Shown: piece by piece, positions 54,140-64,000 of the stretch
How the letters are laid out: each line of letters begins with the position of its first letter
Numbering within the stretch: position 1 is the stretch's first letter
Assembly (NCBI RefSeq): GCF_000967265.1
Contig: NZ_KQ033885.1
Span: 1,345,538-1,409,537, forward strand
Origin: Bifidobacterium mellis
Lineage (GTDB): Bacteria; Actinomycetota; Actinomycetes; Actinomycetales; Bifidobacteriaceae
DNA length: 64,000 bases
Direction: 5' to 3'
The notes under the pieces: model-generated
The model's input: the letters and a program-made list of their open reading frames with translations, nothing else
The model's database searches: none
What the model was told of the DNA's origin: nothing
Translations under genes and position numbers: made by a program

Positions 54140-54610
54140 ATGTCATCAGAGCCGGGTGTGACCATCCAGACCTTCACCGACCTCGATGCAGAGCACATGA
54201 CGCTTCTCCTGGAGGCAGATCCTTCGGAACGGATAATCCATGACGTTTTCGCCAATTCCCGCGCTTATGAAATCCGAGTGGAACAAGCCCTGGCCGGCGT
54301 CATGCTGCTTGTCAGACAAAACACGGACACCTTGGAAATCGCCGATATCAGTGTGGGCCGTGCTTTTCGCCGACAGGGACTTGGAAGCAGATTAATAGAG
54401 CGAGCCAAGATGGAAACTGTCGGGCTGGGTCTGAGAAGATTGGAAGTGGGCACCGGATCCACCAGTTTTGGAGCCCTTTGCTTCTACCAGACATGCGGAT
54501 TTCGCATGGACCGCATTGTGCGGGATTATTTTGTAGACCGCTACCAGCAGCCCATTGTCGAGAACGGAATCACCCTTAAAGACATGGTCCGTCTGTCATG
54601 GTGTCTCTAG
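54140..54610 (+). CDS. GNAT acetyltransferase (RimI-like)
   Basis: A 156-residue GNAT. The beta4 strand TLEIADISVGRAFRRQGLGSRLI carries the Arg/Gln-x-x-Gly-x-Gly pyrophosphate-binding motif (RRQGLGS), then RLEVGTGSTSFGALCFYQTCGFRMDRI as the last motifs B/C. The acceptor is unknown; this layout occurs in enzymes acting on protein N-termini or small molecules. Ribosome site GGACAGGG. It stands alone and converges on the helicase gene. Confidence 0.85.
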   Translation: MSSEPGVTIQTFTDLDAEHMTLLLEADPSERIIHDVFANSRAYEIRVEQALAGVMLLVRQNTDTLEIADISVGRAFRRQGLGSRLIERAKMETVGLGLRRLEVGTGSTSFGALCFYQTCGFRMDRIVRDYFVDRYQQPIVENGITLKDMVRLSWCL

Positions 54611-54655
54611 CGACCCGAACGACCGCACCGGCCCAAGATAGGTAAGGCCGACCCT

Positions 54656-56062
54656 TCAGAAAAGCTGGTCCTGGTTGAATTCGTCTTCCGGTTCCTGACC
54701 GACGGCGCGCTTGGTGAAGGACTCAGGACCTTCATCTTTCAGACGGGCGCAGGCCGCCTTGGATTCGGCCCTCAAGCCAGCATCCAGAACGACGGCATCA
54801 GGAGAGACCAGGAAGGCGTGCTCATTGATACCTGTCAAGTAGAGCCCATCCAGACTTTCCACACGGGAGAGGGCCACGTATCCCATCCCTGGCGCAAAGG
54901 TCCGTCTCAGGTCCATGACCGCCCTGTCCAAGGTCATCCCTTGGGACTTGTGAATGGTGATCCCCCAGGCACAGCGAAGAGGTACCTGGTTGACGGCGGC
55001 CAAGACCGTGTCCCCGTCCATGGTCTCCCAGGCGGTCGGCTTCATAGTGACCACGTTGCCGTTCTGGAAGGAGACGATCGGCCATCCCCCCTTGGCCGAG
55101 CTGGTGAATCCGCTGACTGTACCTATGGAGCCGTTGACATATTGATGATCCTGGTCGTTGCGCAGGGCCATGACTGCGGCTCCGGTCTTCAGGGCCAGAT
55201 CCTCGGGGGCCAGCATGTTCTTCTTCAGCCGCTCCACCAGCCTTGCCTCGCCCCGGGATGTGGCCTGGTAATGGTGGGCCTGTTCGTCGATGGAGGCCAG
55301 GCGCTGGTCGTTGAGCGTGTCGGCCTGCTTGTTGACCGGGAAGAGGTGGACCGCCACCTGGCCGGGAGCGGGCACTGCGCCCACACGGGTGGCCAGGACA
55401 TCATGGTCCTCCTGGGTGACACCACCCTCCCTGATGTCAGTCAGGACTGTCAACAGCTGGCCATCGTCCTGGCGGTGCTGCTCGGTCAGGTAACAGATGA
55501 CCGGTTCCAGGTCCTGCCAGACCAGTGATTCTGTCACGAACCCGTCCGGGTCCTTGCCGGCCCGGGCGTAACGTTCCCGGGCAGCCTGGAATTCAGGGCT
55601 GGGCGGTATTCCCGCAGCTCGGTTGGACCTCGTCACCGGCGGCAGCTGGAAGAAGTCCCCGGAAAGGACCACCTGGATCCCTCCGAAGGGTTCGGGGCTG
55701 TGACGGACAGCCCGGCAGGCCTGGTCCACCATGTCGAAGAGCCAGGCGTGCATCATGGAGACCTCGTCGATGACCAGGATGTCGGTGCCCTCGATCTGCC
55801 TGCGGCGGCGGGTCTTGATCCGCTTCAAGAGCGATTCGGTCATGCAGGTGGCGATTCCCACCCCGCTCCAGGAGTGGATGGTCTGGCCGTTGATGTGCGT
55901 GGCGGCGATGCCGGTCGAGGCGGTCACCGCCACAACCGCCCCGGCCTGGCGGGCCTGGGCGACGAACTCGTTGAGCACAAAGGTCTTGCCTGACCCGGGG
56001 GCACCTGTGATGAAGGCATTGGCCCCCGCATTCAATATGGTCAAGGCTTCGGATTGCTGCAT
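54656..56062 (-). CDS. PIF1-like / AAA ATP-dependent DNA helicase
   Basis: A 468-residue superfamily-1 helicase. Walker A is GAPGSGKT (residue ~17), motif II is DEVSMMHAWLFD near 105, VLSGDFFQLPPV is motif III near 137, and the C-terminal part has WGITIHKSQGMTLDRAVMD (motif V) and YVALSRVESLDGLYL (motif VI). The combination matches PIF1/RecD2-like helicases of unwound or structured DNA. The frame continues to 56314, but the helicase begins at ATG 56062; GGAGG is only one base upstream. It lies 40 bases after orn on the same strand. Confidence 0.88.
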   Translation of the reverse strand: MQQSEALTILNAGANAFITGAPGSGKTFVLNEFVAQARQAGAVVAVTASTGIAATHINGQTIHSWSGVGIATCMTESLLKRIKTRRRRQIEGTDILVIDEVSMMHAWLFDMVDQACRAVRHSPEPFGGIQVVLSGDFFQLPPVTRSNRAAGIPPSPEFQAARERYARAGKDPDGFVTESLVWQDLEPVICYLTEQHRQDDGQLLTVLTDIREGGVTQEDHDVLATRVGAVPAPGQVAVHLFPVNKQADTLNDQRLASIDEQAHHYQATSRGEARLVERLKKNMLAPEDLALKTGAAVMALRNDQDHQYVNGSIGTVSGFTSSAKGGWPIVSFQNGNVVTMKPTAWETMDGDTVLAAVNQVPLRCAWGITIHKSQGMTLDRAVMDLRRTFAPGMGYVALSRVESLDGLYLTGINEHAFLVSPDAVVLDAGLRAESKAACARLKDEGPESFTKRAVGQEPEDEFNQDQLF

Positions 56063-56102
56063 GCCTCCATGGTGCCACGTCAGAGGTACATGGCCACGCC
56101 TG

Positions 56103-56804
56103 TCAGTAGTCGGTCTTCTCGGGCTTGTTGGCATCCTCGACAGGATTGCCGGACTCTTCGTAATGGCGCAGAAGACTGGTCTGCTCGATCTGTTCCGCCC
56201 CGGCCTTGGACTGGGCCTGGTCGGGTCCGGGAGCCGGAAGGAAGAACATGGAGCGGTAGTAGCGCAGCTCGTCCATGGACTCGATGATGTCGGCCAGGGC
56301 CCTGTGGCCGCCATGCTTGGCCGGCTTGTTCTTGTAGACGTCCGGGTACCAGCGGCGGGACAGCTCCTTGAGGGTGCTCACGTCAATGACCCGGTAATGA
56401 AGAAGAGCCATCAGATCGGGCATGTACCTGTCGAGGAACTTCTTGTCGGAGCCCACAGAGTTGCCTGCCAGATGGGCCTTGCCGTTCTTGGGCAGGAAGG
56501 GCTTGACATACTCGATCACCTGACGTTGGGCCTCCTCCAGGTCCAGTCCGGTCTTCATCTCCTCGATAAGGCCGGAGGAGGTGTGCATCTTCCTGACGAA
56601 ATCCCCCATATGGTCCAGGGCCGCCTGGGAGGGCTTGATGACCAGGTCGATGCCCTTGTCCAGGACCTTCATGTTGAAGTCGGTGGGAACCACGGAGACC
56701 TCGCACAGCTCGTCATGGAAGATATCCAGACCGGTCATCTCGCAGTCTATCCAGATCATGCGGGATTCCTCCGCAGAGAAAGTCAGATCATTCTTATCGC
56801 TCAT
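56103..56804 (-). CDS. orn: Oligoribonuclease
   Basis: A 233-residue DEDDh 3'-5' exonuclease that degrades the last 2-5-nucleotide RNA fragments. Exo I is in [11 protein letters not shown], Exo II in [14 protein letters not shown], and Exo III in [21 protein letters not shown] (His and Asp). Orn proteins are usually ~180-200 residues; here ~35 extra residues (Gln/Ala/Glu-rich, ending PEKTDY) extend the C-terminus. Bifidobacterial or actinobacterial extensions of this kind may be disordered. An AAAGG ribosome site precedes the ATG. Confidence 0.95.
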   Translation of the reverse strand: MSDKNDLTFSAEESRMIWIDCEMTGLDIFHDELCEVSVVPTDFNMKVLDKGIDLVIKPSQAALDHMGDFVRKMHTSSGLIEEMKTGLDLEEAQRQVIEYVKPFLPKNGKAHLAGNSVGSDKKFLDRYMPDLMALLHYRVIDVSTLKELSRRWYPDVYKNKPAKHGGHRALADIIESMDELRYYRSMFFLPAPGPDQAQSKAGAEQIEQTSLLRHYEESGNPVEDANKPEKTDY

Positions 56805-56946
56805 CTGTACGCCTTTCAGATCCGGGTCGGGCCCCGGATCGCTCCTTCCGCCGCCTTGGACGGAACATTACAAGATACCGCCAGCACGTGACCGACGGAG
56901 GGATCGTCGCCCGTCCGACCGGACCGTAACGGGCACGAGATATGCA

Positions 56947-56980
56947 ATCGGCGCAGGTCCTGATGAGATCCTGCGCCGAT
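56947..56980 (-). terminator. Terminator of guaB
   Basis: ATCGGCGCAGG pairs with CCTGCGCCGAT (11 perfect base pairs) with a 12-base loop, 18 bases after the guaB stop. T-rich sequence after the stem on the minus strand is short. Confidence 0.65.
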
Positions 56981-56997
56981 CACCTGCCCATGTAGGC

Positions 56998-58554
<1,557 letters not shown>

Positions 58555-58611
58555 CTACAAGTGCTTCTTGACCGTTAAGAGTATCGTGTCCGTACTGTTT
58601 CATCCAGCGAA

Positions 58612-59802
58612 TCAGCTGTCCTCATTGTTATCGTGGCGGCTCCTGCGATGCCAAGGCGGTCTGGCAGCATGCTGCGAGCCCTGGGCGGCAAGTAGGGCGT
58701 TCTCGCGCCTGATCTCGGGAAGTCGACGGCGGTAGTAGGGGTAGAGGGTGGCGAAGGTCAGCAGTATGGCGGCCAGGCCCAGACCGATCAGGACATATCG
58801 CAGACGGAAGAAAAGGATAAAGAGCGAGCCGAAGGCGATCAGGGCGGCCCAGCCCCAAAGAATAAGGACAGCGGAACGAACCGTGTGACCGATGCGCAGC
58901 ATACGGTGGTGCAGGTGCATGCGGTCGGGGTGCATGGGGGATTGCCCGTGGCTGAGCCTTCGGACGATGGCCAGGCACATGTCCAGAACAGGCAGGAAAA
59001 GCACCAGGATGGGCAGAAGAATGGGCATGAAGGCCGGCAGATAGATGCTGGCATGAATGGTGGCCGGATCCAGCCGGCCGGTGACCACAATGGAGGCGCA
59101 GGTGATCAGGTATCCCAACAGCATGGATCCCGAGTCGCCCATGAAGAGCTTGGCCGGATGCCAGTTGTGCAGGAGGAATCCCACGCAAATGCCCACCATG
59201 GCCACGTCGATCAGCGTGGCCAGGGAGGCGTAGTCGGGCGAGATGCGGGCGATGATATAGGAGTAGATGGCGAAGGCGATGCCTCCTATTGCCACGATGC
59301 CTGCAGCCAGGCCGTCCAACCCATCCACGAAGTTGACCGCATTGATGGAGGCCACAATCAGGAATGCCGTGATGGCCATGGACAGGCTGGGCGAGGCCGC
59401 CACCAGGGATCCCAGTGGGAGGGAGATGATCTGGATACCACCCCAGGAGACGAAGACCGAAATCAACAGCTGGCCGGCCAGCTTGAGCATCCAATCCAGG
59501 TCCCAAAGGTCGTCCGCTATGCCCAGCAGGCAGATGGCCACGGCCCCGGCCAGGATGACCCAGGCCTGATGGCCGGACTGGAAGAGGCCTGTGATGAAGG
59601 GAATGCGGGAGGCGAAGCACATGGCCACGGCAAAGCCGATCAACATGCCCAGGCCGCCCATCCGAGGGGTGGGCACCTTATGTACGTCGCGAGCGCGGAC
59701 CACACCTACGGCACCAACCCGGATGGCGAGATGTCGGACCATGGGCATGACCAGCCAGGTGGCCCCGCCAGCGATGGCAGCGATGAACAGGTATACCCTC
59801 AC
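58612..59802 (-). CDS. WecA/TagO-like undecaprenyl-phosphate sugar-phosphate transferase
   Basis: A 396-residue polytopic (about eleven helices) member of the MraY/WecA family. Conserved motifs: KVPTPRMGGLG (residues ~44-53), the Asp-rich DDLWDLD at ~97-103, NAVNFVDGLDGLAAG at ~154-168, FMGDSGSMLLGY near 219, and the HxH-type loop HGQSPMHPDRMHLHHRMLRIG near 286. It transfers a GlcNAc-1-phosphate-type sugar to the lipid carrier to start envelope polymers. The C-terminal ~45 residues are basic and hydrophilic. It overlaps sua5 by 4 bases (GTGA), last gene of the prfA operon. Confidence 0.93.
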   Translation of the reverse strand: MRVYLFIAAIAGGATWLVMPMVRHLAIRVGAVGVVRARDVHKVPTPRMGGLGMLIGFAVAMCFASRIPFITGLFQSGHQAWVILAGAVAICLLGIADDLWDLDWMLKLAGQLLISVFVSWGGIQIISLPLGSLVAASPSLSMAITAFLIVASINAVNFVDGLDGLAAGIVAIGGIAFAIYSYIIARISPDYASLATLIDVAMVGICVGFLLHNWHPAKLFMGDSGSMLLGYLITCASIVVTGRLDPATIHASIYLPAFMPILLPILVLFLPVLDMCLAIVRRLSHGQSPMHPDRMHLHHRMLRIGHTVRSAVLILWGWAALIAFGSLFILFFRLRYVLIGLGLAAILLTFATLYPYYRRRLPEIRRENALLAAQGSQHAARPPWHRRSRHDNNEDS

Positions 59803-60467
59803 TGACCCTCCCCTCCGCTGGAGCGGCCCGACAGAAGGGCACGGACCCGGGCCTCGCCGATTACACCCTGCCGCAGCACGTGTATCCCATCAGGATCGGT
59901 CTTGTCGGCTTCCACCACCGTGCTGGCCACTGAACCCGGGGTCGGCCCCCCGTCCAGGTAAAGGTCGACGCTGTCACCCAGTTCGGCTCTGGCCTGCTGG
60001 ACGGTCTCCACGCTGGGATTGCCCGATCGGTTGGCGCTGGAAGCGGCCAAAGGCCCGGTCACCTGCAGGAGCGCCCGACAGATGGGCGAGTCAGGAACCC
60101 TGACGGCCTGGGTGGGACCATCGGGCTCCATCCGAGGGGTGCGCAGGGGGCAGGACCTCCCCACAAGGGCGATAGGCGAAAAGGGACCCGGCAACAGGGC
60201 GTCGGCCAGGCGATCCAGAGGCGCAGGCAGGCTAAGATCCAGCCGGTCCATGGCCTCGACCCCCTCCAGCAGCACCTGGATGGACTTGGTCCTGGGACGA
60301 TGCTTGGCCTGGAAGAGCCTATCGATGGCCGCATCATTGCATGGATCACAGGCGATGCCATAGACCGTGTCGGTAGGAATGACCGCCAGTCCTCCGGCAG
60401 CCACCACCTGGGCCAGCAATTGCGGCGAGCGACTGTCATAGGTCATCACCCGGCTCATACCCTGCAT
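59799..60467 (-). CDS. L-threonylcarbamoyladenylate synthase (Sua5/YrdC/TsaC)
   Basis: A 222-residue (or slightly longer) YrdC-fold enzyme making threonylcarbamoyl-AMP for the t6A modification of tRNA position 37. It has the AGGLAVIPTDTVYGIACD motif, KHRPRTKSIQVLL near 60, then LPGPFSPIALVGR, and SSANRSGNPSVETV. The start is uncertain: ATG 60467 has AAAGGT upstream, but ATG 60494 and 60488 are possible. It lies between prmC and the WecA-like gene, all on one strand. Confidence 0.9.
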   Translation of the reverse strand: MQGMSRVMTYDSRSPQLLAQVVAAGGLAVIPTDTVYGIACDPCNDAAIDRLFQAKHRPRTKSIQVLLEGVEAMDRLDLSLPAPLDRLADALLPGPFSPIALVGRSCPLRTPRMEPDGPTQAVRVPDSPICRALLQVTGPLAASSANRSGNPSVETVQQARAELGDSVDLYLDGGPTPGSVASTVVEADKTDPDGIHVLRQGVIGEARVRALLSGRSSGGEGQ

Positions 60468-60510
60468 CACGACCTTTCGGCTCGACATGTTCATGTGACC
60501 AGCTACCAAT

Positions 60511-61473
60511 CTATCCCAGGACCATGGCAGGCCGCCAGGCCGTCAGATAGCGGTCGCGGCCAGCCAGGTCCCGATGAGTGCGTGCCCGAACATACCCCCG
60601 CTCCAGTGCAGCAGCGACCATGGCCGGCCCCTGGGAGGCATCATGTTCCATGACCAGCAGACCGCCGGGAGCCAGCAGCACCATGGCCCTGTCCAGAATG
60701 CGGCAGGGCAAGAGACACCCGTCAGGCGAACCGCCATAGAGGGCCAGGTCCGGATCCCAGTCACGCACCTCAGGCTGGCTGGGAATCGCATCCATGGGGA
60801 CGTAGGGAGGGTTGCTGATGACCAGATCCGCCCGGCCATCCAGATCAGACAGGGTGGCGGCATTTGCGGCATCGGCCAGCATCAGCCGATAATCGGATCC
60901 AACCTCCCGGATGGCGGCCTCCTGAGCGGCGGCGTTCAACGCGCCCCACCGATATGCCTCCTTGTCGACCTCCACGGCCCGGACCAGCGCTCCTGGAACC
61001 TCTGTGGCCAGGGACAGGCCGATGGCCCCACTGCCCGAGCACAGATCCACTGCCAGTGGATGATCCACCCTGGTCAAGGCATCCACTCCCGCCTGGACCA
61101 CCGTTTCGGTCTCAGGACGGGGAATAAAGACCCCCTGTCCCAGGCGGAGATCCAAATAACGGAAGTAGGCATGGCCAAGAATGTACTGCAGGGGTTCGCG
61201 TCCGGCCCGCCGTTGCAGATGGGACCGATAACGGTCCAGGGCCGCCGACTGAAAACCATCAGCTTGTCTGCGACCACCTTCATTCGTCAGCAGTTCCTCA
61301 GCTGTCCGGTCCAAGAGCAGGGCCTGATCCAGCTGATGAAGATCGCATCCAAGGGCATCGGCCAGCAGCAGCCTGGCATCATTGAGCGGCGTAGGCACAC
61401 CGGCCTGGGCCAGCAGGCGATGGCCCCTATCGACCAGCTCAGCCATACTGGTCCCATGCTCCTGCTGATTCAC
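60511..61473 (-). CDS. prmC: Peptide chain release factor glutamine methyltransferase
   Basis: A 320-residue SAM-dependent N5-glutamine methyltransferase that modifies the GGQ Gln of RF1 and RF2. The catalytic NPPY motif is in LVISNPPYVPMD; the SAM-binding loop is AVDLCSGSGAIGLSL; the N-terminal helical domain comes first with PLQYILGHAYF near 90. GTG 61473 overlaps prfA by GTGA; ATG 61446 is an alternative. Placed right after its substrate gene prfA. Confidence 0.95.
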   Translation of the reverse strand: MNQQEHGTSMAELVDRGHRLLAQAGVPTPLNDARLLLADALGCDLHQLDQALLLDRTAEELLTNEGGRRQADGFQSAALDRYRSHLQRRAGREPLQYILGHAYFRYLDLRLGQGVFIPRPETETVVQAGVDALTRVDHPLAVDLCSGSGAIGLSLATEVPGALVRAVEVDKEAYRWGALNAAAQEAAIREVGSDYRLMLADAANAATLSDLDGRADLVISNPPYVPMDAIPSQPEVRDWDPDLALYGGSPDGCLLPCRILDRAMVLLAPGGLLVMEHDASQGPAMVAAALERGYVRARTHRDLAGRDRYLTAWRPAMVLG

Positions 61474-62558
61474 CCCTGTGATGCCATTCTGCGGGCCTCG
61501 TCGGCCTGAATATCGGAGTCGATAACGGCCTGCAGGTCGCCGTCCAGCACCTGTTCCAGGTTGTAGGCCTTGTAGCCGGTTCGGTGGTCCACGATCCGGC
61601 TCTCCGGGAAGTTGTAGGTCCTGATACGCTCGGACCGATCCAGGGAACGGACCTGGGAATGGCGCATGTCGGCGGCCTGGGCGGCCTCCTCCTCGTGCTT
61701 CATGGCCAGCAGACGGGACTTGAGTACCCGCAGGGCAGCCTGGCGATTCTGTATCTGGGATTTCTCATCCTGCATGGAGACCACGATGCCGGTGGGAATG
61801 TGGGTCATGCGCACAGCCGAGTAGGTGGTATTGACGGACTGTCCTCCCGGGCCGGAACTCATGAAGATGTCAACCTTGAGGTCCTTGGGGTCGATCTCGA
61901 TCTCGTCGTCGTCCTCGTCGGCCTCAGGAAAGACGATGACTCCGGCGGCTGAAGTCTGAATGCGGCCCTGGGACTCGGTGACGGGAATACGCTGGACCCG
62001 ATGGACGCCGCCCTCGTACTTGAGTGAAGCCCAGACACCGTCGGCAGGAGCCACCTGGCCGCGAGCGCGAATGGCAAGCTGGGCATCCTTGACACCGCCC
62101 AGCTGGGTACGGTTCTCACTCATGATTTCGGTGGTCCAGCCACGTTTTTCGGCATACCGCACGTACATGCGCATCAGATCGCCGGCGAAGAGGGCCGCCT
62201 CCTCGCCGCCGCTGCCGGCCTTGATCTCCATGATCGTGTCGCGGCCGTCATCGGGGTCGCGCGGGATAAGAGCGGTGCGCAGGGTCTGCTCCAGGTCCGG
62301 TATCCGGTCAGTCATGGCCTTGGCCTCTTGCGCGAAGTCAGGATCCTCCCGTGCCATCTGCTCGGCCGCCTGGCTGTCTTCCAAGGCGCTCTGGTAGGCC
62401 TTATAGGCTTCAACGATGGGAGCAAGCTCAGCATGTCTGCGACCCAACTTGCGGATCTGCGCCGGATCTGAAGCCGTTTCGGGTTGACTCATCTGCTTTT
62501 CCAGGCGACCGTACTCCTCGACGGCAGCCACCGCCGCCGGAAACTGCTCCTCGCTCAT
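61470..62558 (-). CDS. prfA: Peptide chain release factor 1
   Basis: A 362-residue class-I release factor for UAA and UAG. The recognition region VQRIPVTESQGRIQTSAA carries the PxT-type (here PVT) tripeptide and the GGQ motif is in SGPGGQSVNTTYSA. ATG 62558 has AAGGG upstream; the longer frame to 62771 has no ribosome site and overlaps rpmE. It is 103 bases downstream of rpmE, a common actinobacterial order. Confidence 0.97.
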   Translation of the reverse strand: MSEEQFPAAVAAVEEYGRLEKQMSQPETASDPAQIRKLGRRHAELAPIVEAYKAYQSALEDSQAAEQMAREDPDFAQEAKAMTDRIPDLEQTLRTALIPRDPDDGRDTIMEIKAGSGGEEAALFAGDLMRMYVRYAEKRGWTTEIMSENRTQLGGVKDAQLAIRARGQVAPADGVWASLKYEGGVHRVQRIPVTESQGRIQTSAAGVIVFPEADEDDDEIEIDPKDLKVDIFMSSGPGGQSVNTTYSAVRMTHIPTGIVVSMQDEKSQIQNRQAALRVLKSRLLAMKHEEEAAQAADMRHSQVRSLDRSERIRTYNFPESRIVDHRTGYKAYNLEQVLDGDLQAVIDSDIQADEARRMASQG

Positions 62559-62599
62559 CTGCACCCTTCCCGTCCGCTTATCCGCATGGTTCAAGTCAT

Positions 62600-62654
62600 A
62601 AAAAACGCCAGTCCCCACCGGGCATAGCAGAGCGACCCGGAAGGGACTGGCGTT
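62600..62654 (-). terminator. Terminator downstream of rpmE
   Basis: AACGCCAGTCCC and GGGACTGGCGTT form a perfect 12-base-pair stem, with a ~27-base loop that has its own CCGGG/CCCGG pairing. On the minus strand it is followed by TTTTTATGAC. It lies just after the rpmE stop, upstream of prfA. Confidence 0.8.
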
Positions 62655-62661
62655 GGAAGTG

Positions 62662-62874
62662 CTACTTGGTCCTCTTGCCGTAACGGGCTTCGAACCGAGC
62701 CACGCGACCACCGGTGTCCAGAATCTTCTGCTTGCCGGTGTAGAAGGGGTGGCAGTGCGAGCAGACATCAACCGTCATATGATCGCCGGGAGCGGTCGAA
62801 CGGGTGATGAAGGTATTGCCGCACGAGCACGTGACCTCAACGGGATGATAATCGGGATGAATTCCCTGCTTCAT
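62662..62874 (-). CDS. rpmE: 50S ribosomal protein L31, zinc-binding type
   Basis: A 70-residue L31. It begins [20 protein letters not shown]; Cys16 and the CxxC at 37-40 ([11 protein letters not shown]) bind zinc, so this is the C+ form, not the zinc-independent paralogue. The frame runs upstream to 62988 but ATG 62874 has GGAGT seven bases before it and matches homologues. Confidence 0.98.
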   Translation of the reverse strand: MKQGIHPDYHPVEVTCSCGNTFITRSTAPGDHMTVDVCSHCHPFYTGKQKILDTGGRVARFEARYGKRTK

Positions 62875-63028
62875 GGTTACTCCTAGATCCAAGGGCCCCG
62901 GGTCGACCGCCCCTGTGGCGGACGTGAACCGGCAACCGCGTAATAGTCTAGCGCAACCCGAAGAGATTACGGCACCCTTGCGCCACACGCCGAATCAATC
63001 AACCGAGGGCCGGTCGAGCGTCCTCTAG

Positions 63029-63853
<825 letters not shown>

Positions 63854-63881
63854 TTCTGTAGCAAGGATTCGCCCGCATATG

Positions 63882-63924
63882 ATGGGCCCACGCTGATCGG
63901 TTCAGTCCGACAGCGAGGGCCCAT
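63882..63924. terminator. Bidirectional terminator between the SDR and the aminotransferase
   Basis: ATGGGCCC and CGCTG pair with CAGCG and GGGCCCAT around a 15-base loop, in the gap between convergent genes, 28 bases after the SDR stop and 18 bases before the next stop. Confidence 0.75.
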
Positions 63925-63941
63925 GATCATCAAGGGATCAT

Positions 63942-64000
63942 TCAGGCGTTGAAGACGTACTTGTCCAGACGATCCATGGCCTCCTGGACACGGCTCAAAG
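63942..64000 (-). CDS. 3' end of a gene, probably a PLP aminotransferase
   Basis: Minus-strand frame closing with TGA at 63944-63942. The last 18 residues read LSRVQEAMDRLDKYVFNA. An AMDRLD-type amphipathic helix near the C-terminus is common at the end of AlaA/AspC-like aminotransferases, which is my best guess. Too little sequence is visible for a firm call. Confidence 0.35.
   Translation of the reverse strand, partial: LSRVQEAMDRLDKYVFNA

Overview
The window looks like a high-GC actinobacterial chromosome segment, most probably Bifidobacterium. Reasons: gene orders typical of Actinobacteria (prfB-ftsE-ftsX-CHAP hydrolase-smpB and rpmE-prfA-prmC-sua5-wecA-like), a GH42 beta-galactosidase, an actinobacterial-type dapD, a luxS gene, and an oxidative (non-phosphorylating) L-fucose gene cluster of the kind described in bifidobacteria. 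The species is not determined. About 60 protein genes fill the window; most lie on the minus strand. I found no rRNA, tRNA, CRISPR array, insertion sequence or prophage.

Layout. 1-1400: the 3' end of a MazG-like pyrophosphohydrolase, a HAD phosphatase and a small XRE regulator. 1400-1870: a gap holding the 3' remnant of a membrane protein and the dnaG terminator. 1870-7900 (minus): GNAT, alr, ohr, dgt and dnaG. 8032-14372: an L-fucose catabolic cluster. A divergent LacI regulator faces L-fuconate dehydratase, L-fucose dehydrogenase, a FucP permease, L-fuconolactone hydrolase and a DapA-like 2-keto-3-deoxy-fuconate aldolase. Together these would turn L-fucose into pyruvate plus lactaldehyde. 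14451-17015: luxS and recQ. 17106-19406: a self-regulated GntR/YtrA-type ABC cassette with a near-perfect operator palindrome over its promoter. 19535-24830: a five-gene oligopeptide-type ABC importer. 24976-30597: coaX overlapping tail-to-tail with the GH42 gene, then an RluA-type pseudouridine synthase and glmS. 30685-33533: a polar amino-acid ABC importer.

33819-40072: the division and translation block smpB, CHAP hydrolase, ftsX, ftsE, prfB and an unlisted 43-residue membrane peptide. FtsE here carries a disordered C-terminal tail of about 370 residues. 40220-50509: dapD, gltA, map, a DUF308 membrane protein, pepO, a second SSB-like protein, exonuclease III and proS. 50824-53887: a translationally coupled ABC ATPase with two membrane proteins of unknown substrate, preceded by AT-rich DNA; this is the best candidate for an undescribed system. 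54140-58545: GNAT, a PIF1-like helicase, oligoribonuclease and guaB. 58612-62874: rpmE, prfA, prmC, sua5 and a WecA/TagO-like sugar-phosphate transferase. 63080-64000: an acetoin-reductase-like SDR and the 3' end of a probable aminotransferase.

The most notable items are the FtsE tail beside a CHAP hydrolase gene, the unknown ABC module at 50.8-53.9 kb, the operator over the GntR-ABC promoter, the fucose cluster with its promoter-overlapping inverted repeat, an SSB paralogue without the usual acidic tip, and an oligopeptide-binding protein with a long N-terminal arm and no lipobox. All functional calls rest on motif recognition by eye; no database search was run.
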